A DNA stretch of 34,077 nucleotides from IMG/VR virus record IMGVR_UViG_3300044675_006624, positions 1-34,077 of that record; one strand, 5' to 3'. The translations under genes and the position numbers were made by a program. Positions 29,077-34,077 of the stretch are shown one piece after another. Position 1 is the first letter of the stretch; every line of letters begins with the position of its first letter. The stretch is from a virus. Under the pieces are notes generated by a model, which worked only from the letters and a program-made list of their open reading frames with translations, was not told the DNA's origin and searched no databases.

Positions 29077-29130
29077 GGGGACATCTCCTTGGGGGGCTAT
29101 GAGATCTAATACTATTATAAATCAATGTTT

Positions 29131-29164
29131 ATAAAAGAAAAAGGCACTAGGTTTACCCAGTGCC
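29131..29164 (-). terminator. Terminator after nrdF
   Basis: Read on -, the hairpin GGCACTGGGTAAACCTAGTGCC is followed by TTTTTCTTTT. A six-pair lower stem, a G-T pair and three more pairs close a two-base loop. It ends the nrdIEF transcript. Confidence 0.88.
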
Positions 29165-29189
29165 CTCACTTCGTAACTATTATACCAGA

Positions 29190-32240
<3,051 letters not shown>

Positions 32241-32257
<17 letters not shown>

Positions 32258-32663
32258 ACAATATCCTCATTCTTTCTCTAACCTTTTCTAGGTCTTCTGG
32301 TGTGCCAAATATTTCTATTCTGGCAATTACTGGTACCCCAGTTTTTCTTGAGATCAAGTCTGCAGCTTTGCAAAAATGTTCTCCAAAATTTGTGTTTCCA
32401 AATCCTACGATTCCACGTAGTTTGTTCCTATTTTCAGGAACGTTTAAAAATCCTCTGACTTGCCTGGGAATGGCTGATCGCTCAGAACCTCCACCATAAG
32501 TTGGTACAAATAGTACATAGTCATTATGAACCACAAGGTTACGACCCCCAGTCCCAGGATCGATAGGAATCCTAGTAGCATTATTAGTTCCATTAGTTAA
32601 TTTCTCCACGAATCTTTTTGTATTACCTGAATAATTTGAGAAATATACTATATCGATAGACAT
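32241..32663 (-). CDS. nrdI: NrdI flavodoxin
   Basis: Flavodoxin-fold NrdI with [10 protein letters not shown] (FMN phosphate loop), VPTYGGG and [11 protein letters not shown]. It provides superoxide or electrons to build the NrdF manganese cofactor. AGAGAGG lies eight bases before ATG 32663. It begins the nrdIEF operon; nrdH is elsewhere, at 4957. Confidence 0.92.
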
Positions 32664-32699
32664 TTATTATACCTCTCTTTTTATTTAGGGGATAGACAA

Positions 32700-32724
32700 G
32701 GGGAGAGACCAGAAGCCTCTCCCC
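32700..32724 (-). terminator. Hairpin between the secreted Ig-like gene and nrdI
   Basis: GGGGAGAG/CTCTCCCC, eight pairs with a nine-base loop. The following - sequence (TTGTCTAT) is only weakly T-rich, so termination may be partial and allow read-through into nrdI, which has no well-placed promoter of its own. Confidence 0.5.
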
Positions 32725-32746
32725 AAGATCTATTTTACCACATGTA

Positions 32747-33643
32747 TTACTTTGCTAGCTTAACCTTCTTGTTTGGGTTAGCCTTATTCCAACGCTTTGC
32801 AAGCTTGTTGTACTGTACCTTAGTAACAGTTGCTGCAGTTAGAGCAGCAATCTGTGCCTGTAGTGCAACAACCTGTCCAGCAAGATCTGCAACAGAGATG
32901 TTTGAAACAACTTCAGTTGCTGGCTTTGCAAGACCTGTTACAGCAGTTGCAGTAATTGTATTAGCAATTACAGTTGTTCCTGCAGTTGCAGGTGCAGTTA
33001 GAGTTGCCTCGTAACGCTTATCAGTTGCATCGTAAGAGAACGCACCAATTGATCCACGAATTACTGTGGATGAAATGCTTGCGTTAGTTACAGCATTACC
33101 GAATACGTCAGTTACAACTGCAGTAACTTCTACAGCAGCACCTAGGTTTGCAACTGTTGGAGCAACTACTGTTAGGTTATATGCAGAACCTGCAGTACCC
33201 TTAACATAGTAAGTTGTTGTGTTGTTGTTTGCAGTTACAGCAACAGTACCAGTTTCGGTAGTAGTAGTGTAAACATAAACATCAGCAGTTGTACCTGTAC
33301 CAGTTGAGATTGTTGCTGTGGACACTCCAGAGTCGACCTTTACAATGGTAGAACCAGAAGTAACAGCTGTGACAATCTTAGCGTTGGTAGCAGTTACAGT
33401 TACATTGCTGCCAGCAGTTACACCAGACAAAGCAATACGCAATGCGTCAGCAGAGCTTACATCGTTGTCTGAAGGAACTGGGAGAGCAATTGCACTTGCA
33501 GAGGAAGTTCCTGCAGAGGCTGGAGCTGATCCAGCAACCGTTAGTGTAGCGGATGATGCATTAGCAGGACCAGCAATAAGCATGGTTCCTACAAGAGCTA
33601 CTGCAGAAGCAATAGCAATTAGTGGCTTCTTTAATGAAGTCAT
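32747..33643 (-). CDS. Secreted Ig-like (Big-type) protein, 298 aa
   Basis: A signal peptide (MTSLKKPLIAIASAVAL with ANA cleavage at about 30) leads to Thr/Ala/Val-rich beta-sandwich regions. One Big-type Ig domain lies near 155-245 (AAVEVTAVVTDVFGNAV). The tail has a coiled-coil stretch (LAGQVVALQAQIAALTA) and a basic end (KLAKRWNKANPNKKVK). The style is that of a bacterial surface protein, so capture from a host is plausible. AAGGAG precedes ATG 33643. It lies between the terminase and nrdI. Confidence 0.8.
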   Translation of the reverse strand: MTSLKKPLIAIASAVALVGTMLIAGPANASSATLTVAGSAPASAGTSSASAIALPVPSDNDVSSADALRIALSGVTAGSNVTVTATNAKIVTAVTSGSTIVKVDSGVSTATISTGTGTTADVYVYTTTTETGTVAVTANNNTTTYYVKGTAGSAYNLTVVAPTVANLGAAVEVTAVVTDVFGNAVTNASISSTVIRGSIGAFSYDATDKRYEATLTAPATAGTTVIANTITATAVTGLAKPATEVVSNISVADLAGQVVALQAQIAALTAATVTKVQYNKLAKRWNKANPNKKVKLAK

Positions 33644-33662
33644 ATTTTTGTATCTCCTTGTT

Positions 33663-34077
33663 TTATATTAGATTGAATCTATCCAAATAGTCTTTGACAT
33701 CTTCAGGAATAGGTTTATATTCTATCACGTTGTCCTGTGGTTTGTCAAGCTGTTTTGGACGATCTTTATATGTATGAATCTCAATCTCTTGATTGAGGTT
33801 TTTTGGAGTATGCGAAATAGCTCCAAAGACTGCACCACACACGGCATCTGCCAAGTCCTTGGAGGACTTTCTTGGGTGGTCAACTCTATTATTCTTAACA
33901 ATCTTGAGTTCTGTTAGTTCTTCAAATAGCAAGTCAATTGCTGGCATAGCCAAACGCTCTTCGTAAATCAACATGGCCATATCTTCGTAGTGCTTCTTTG
34001 CAACTGAAACTGTATCTGTTTTAATGCCTATTTGTTTTAACTCATTCTGAATATCAAACGATTGCCAACGGTCAAAA
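33663..34077 (-). CDS. Terminase large subunit, C-terminal nuclease part (partial)
   Basis: The frame is open to the right window edge, so the 5' end is missing. It has the FDRWQSFDIQNELKQIGIKT strand-helix, YEERLAMPAIDLLFEEL, and DHPRKSSKDLADAVCGAVFG, whose last Asp pair is the third acidic residue set of the RNase H-like terminase nuclease. This cuts concatemers during head filling. The ATG at 33980 is internal. The gene ends 17 bases upstream of the Ig-like gene's ribosome-binding region. Confidence 0.88.
   Translation of the reverse strand, partial: FDRWQSFDIQNELKQIGIKTDTVSVAKKHYEDMAMLIYEERLAMPAIDLLFEELTELKIVKNNRVDHPRKSSKDLADAVCGAVFGAISHTPKNLNQEIEIHTYKDRPKQLDKPQDNVIEYKPIPEDVKDYLDRFNLI

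Noticed and set aside
33318-33671. + strand Ala/Val/Thr-rich ORF
   Set aside because: Shadow of the low-complexity Ig-like gene on the - strand.

Overview
The window looks like part of a tailed-phage genome infecting a low-GC actinobacterium. Phage hallmarks are the C-terminal part of a terminase large subunit at the right edge, an amidase endolysin with two M23 peptidases, small holin-like membrane proteins, virion-like beta-rich proteins and a four-tRNA set. The actinobacterial signature is a WhiB protein, a DUF7455-type protein, a NrdH redoxin with class Ib nrdIEF, and many genes whose ATG lies 5-7 bases after a -10 box, so that their transcripts should be leaderless. A freshwater planktonic actinobacterium is a plausible host, but that is inference from AT-richness and protein style only.

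Layout. 1-7683 is mostly + strand: the tail end of an upstream gene, a P4H-like dioxygenase on the - strand, a GT8-like glycosyltransferase, tRNA-Asn/Asp/Thr, two more Fe(II)/2-oxoglutarate oxygenases, two beta-rich virion-like proteins, tRNA-Glu, a DEDDh exonuclease, NrdH, GroES, three small proteins, and two JmjC/cupin-like proteins bracketing a degenerate P4H-like protein. 7691-13214 is a glycosyltransferase island: a GT60-like enzyme on the - strand, four overlapping + strand glycosyltransferases, and a second GT60-like enzyme on the - strand that overlaps the + operon tail to tail. From 13275 to the right end everything is on the - strand. Read in transcription order from the right edge, it runs: terminase, Ig-like secreted protein, nrdI-nrdE-nrdF, terminator, Pro/Glu/Thr-rich secreted protein with two small membrane proteins, proteasome-like Ntn hydrolase, GT32, several conserved small proteins, HNH nuclease, GT25, Hsp20, sugar-nucleotide dehydratase, three peptidoglycan hydrolases with a methyltransferase among them, a structured RNA, zinc-binding proteins, SNase, a head-associated candidate, a second GT8-like enzyme, WhiB and a holin-like protein.

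How the genes fit together. The standout theme is protein and glycan modification: six oxygenase-fold proteins (one apparently dead), ten glycosyltransferases from at least seven families, a CDP-glucose/GDP-mannose dehydratase-like enzyme and a TylF/CmcI-like methyltransferase. Pairing prolyl-hydroxylase-like enzymes with GT60 enzymes recalls the eukaryotic Skp1 hydroxyproline-glycosylation pathway. I propose, as inference, that the phage hydroxylates and glycosylates its own virion proteins or its Pro/Thr-rich secreted protein. Other groups are nucleotide supply (NrdIEF, NrdH), proteostasis (GroES without GroEL, Hsp20, a proteasome-like peptidase without an ATPase), lysis, and host-regulation mimicry (WhiB).

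Regulation visible in the sequence: extended -10 boxes (TGN-TATAAT) recur on both strands, many directly against the start codon. A palindromic divergent promoter lies at 855-889, a structured RNA with its own promoter at 18740-18825, and an inverted repeat flanks the proteasome-like gene promoter. No intergenic stretch exceeds about 150 bases.
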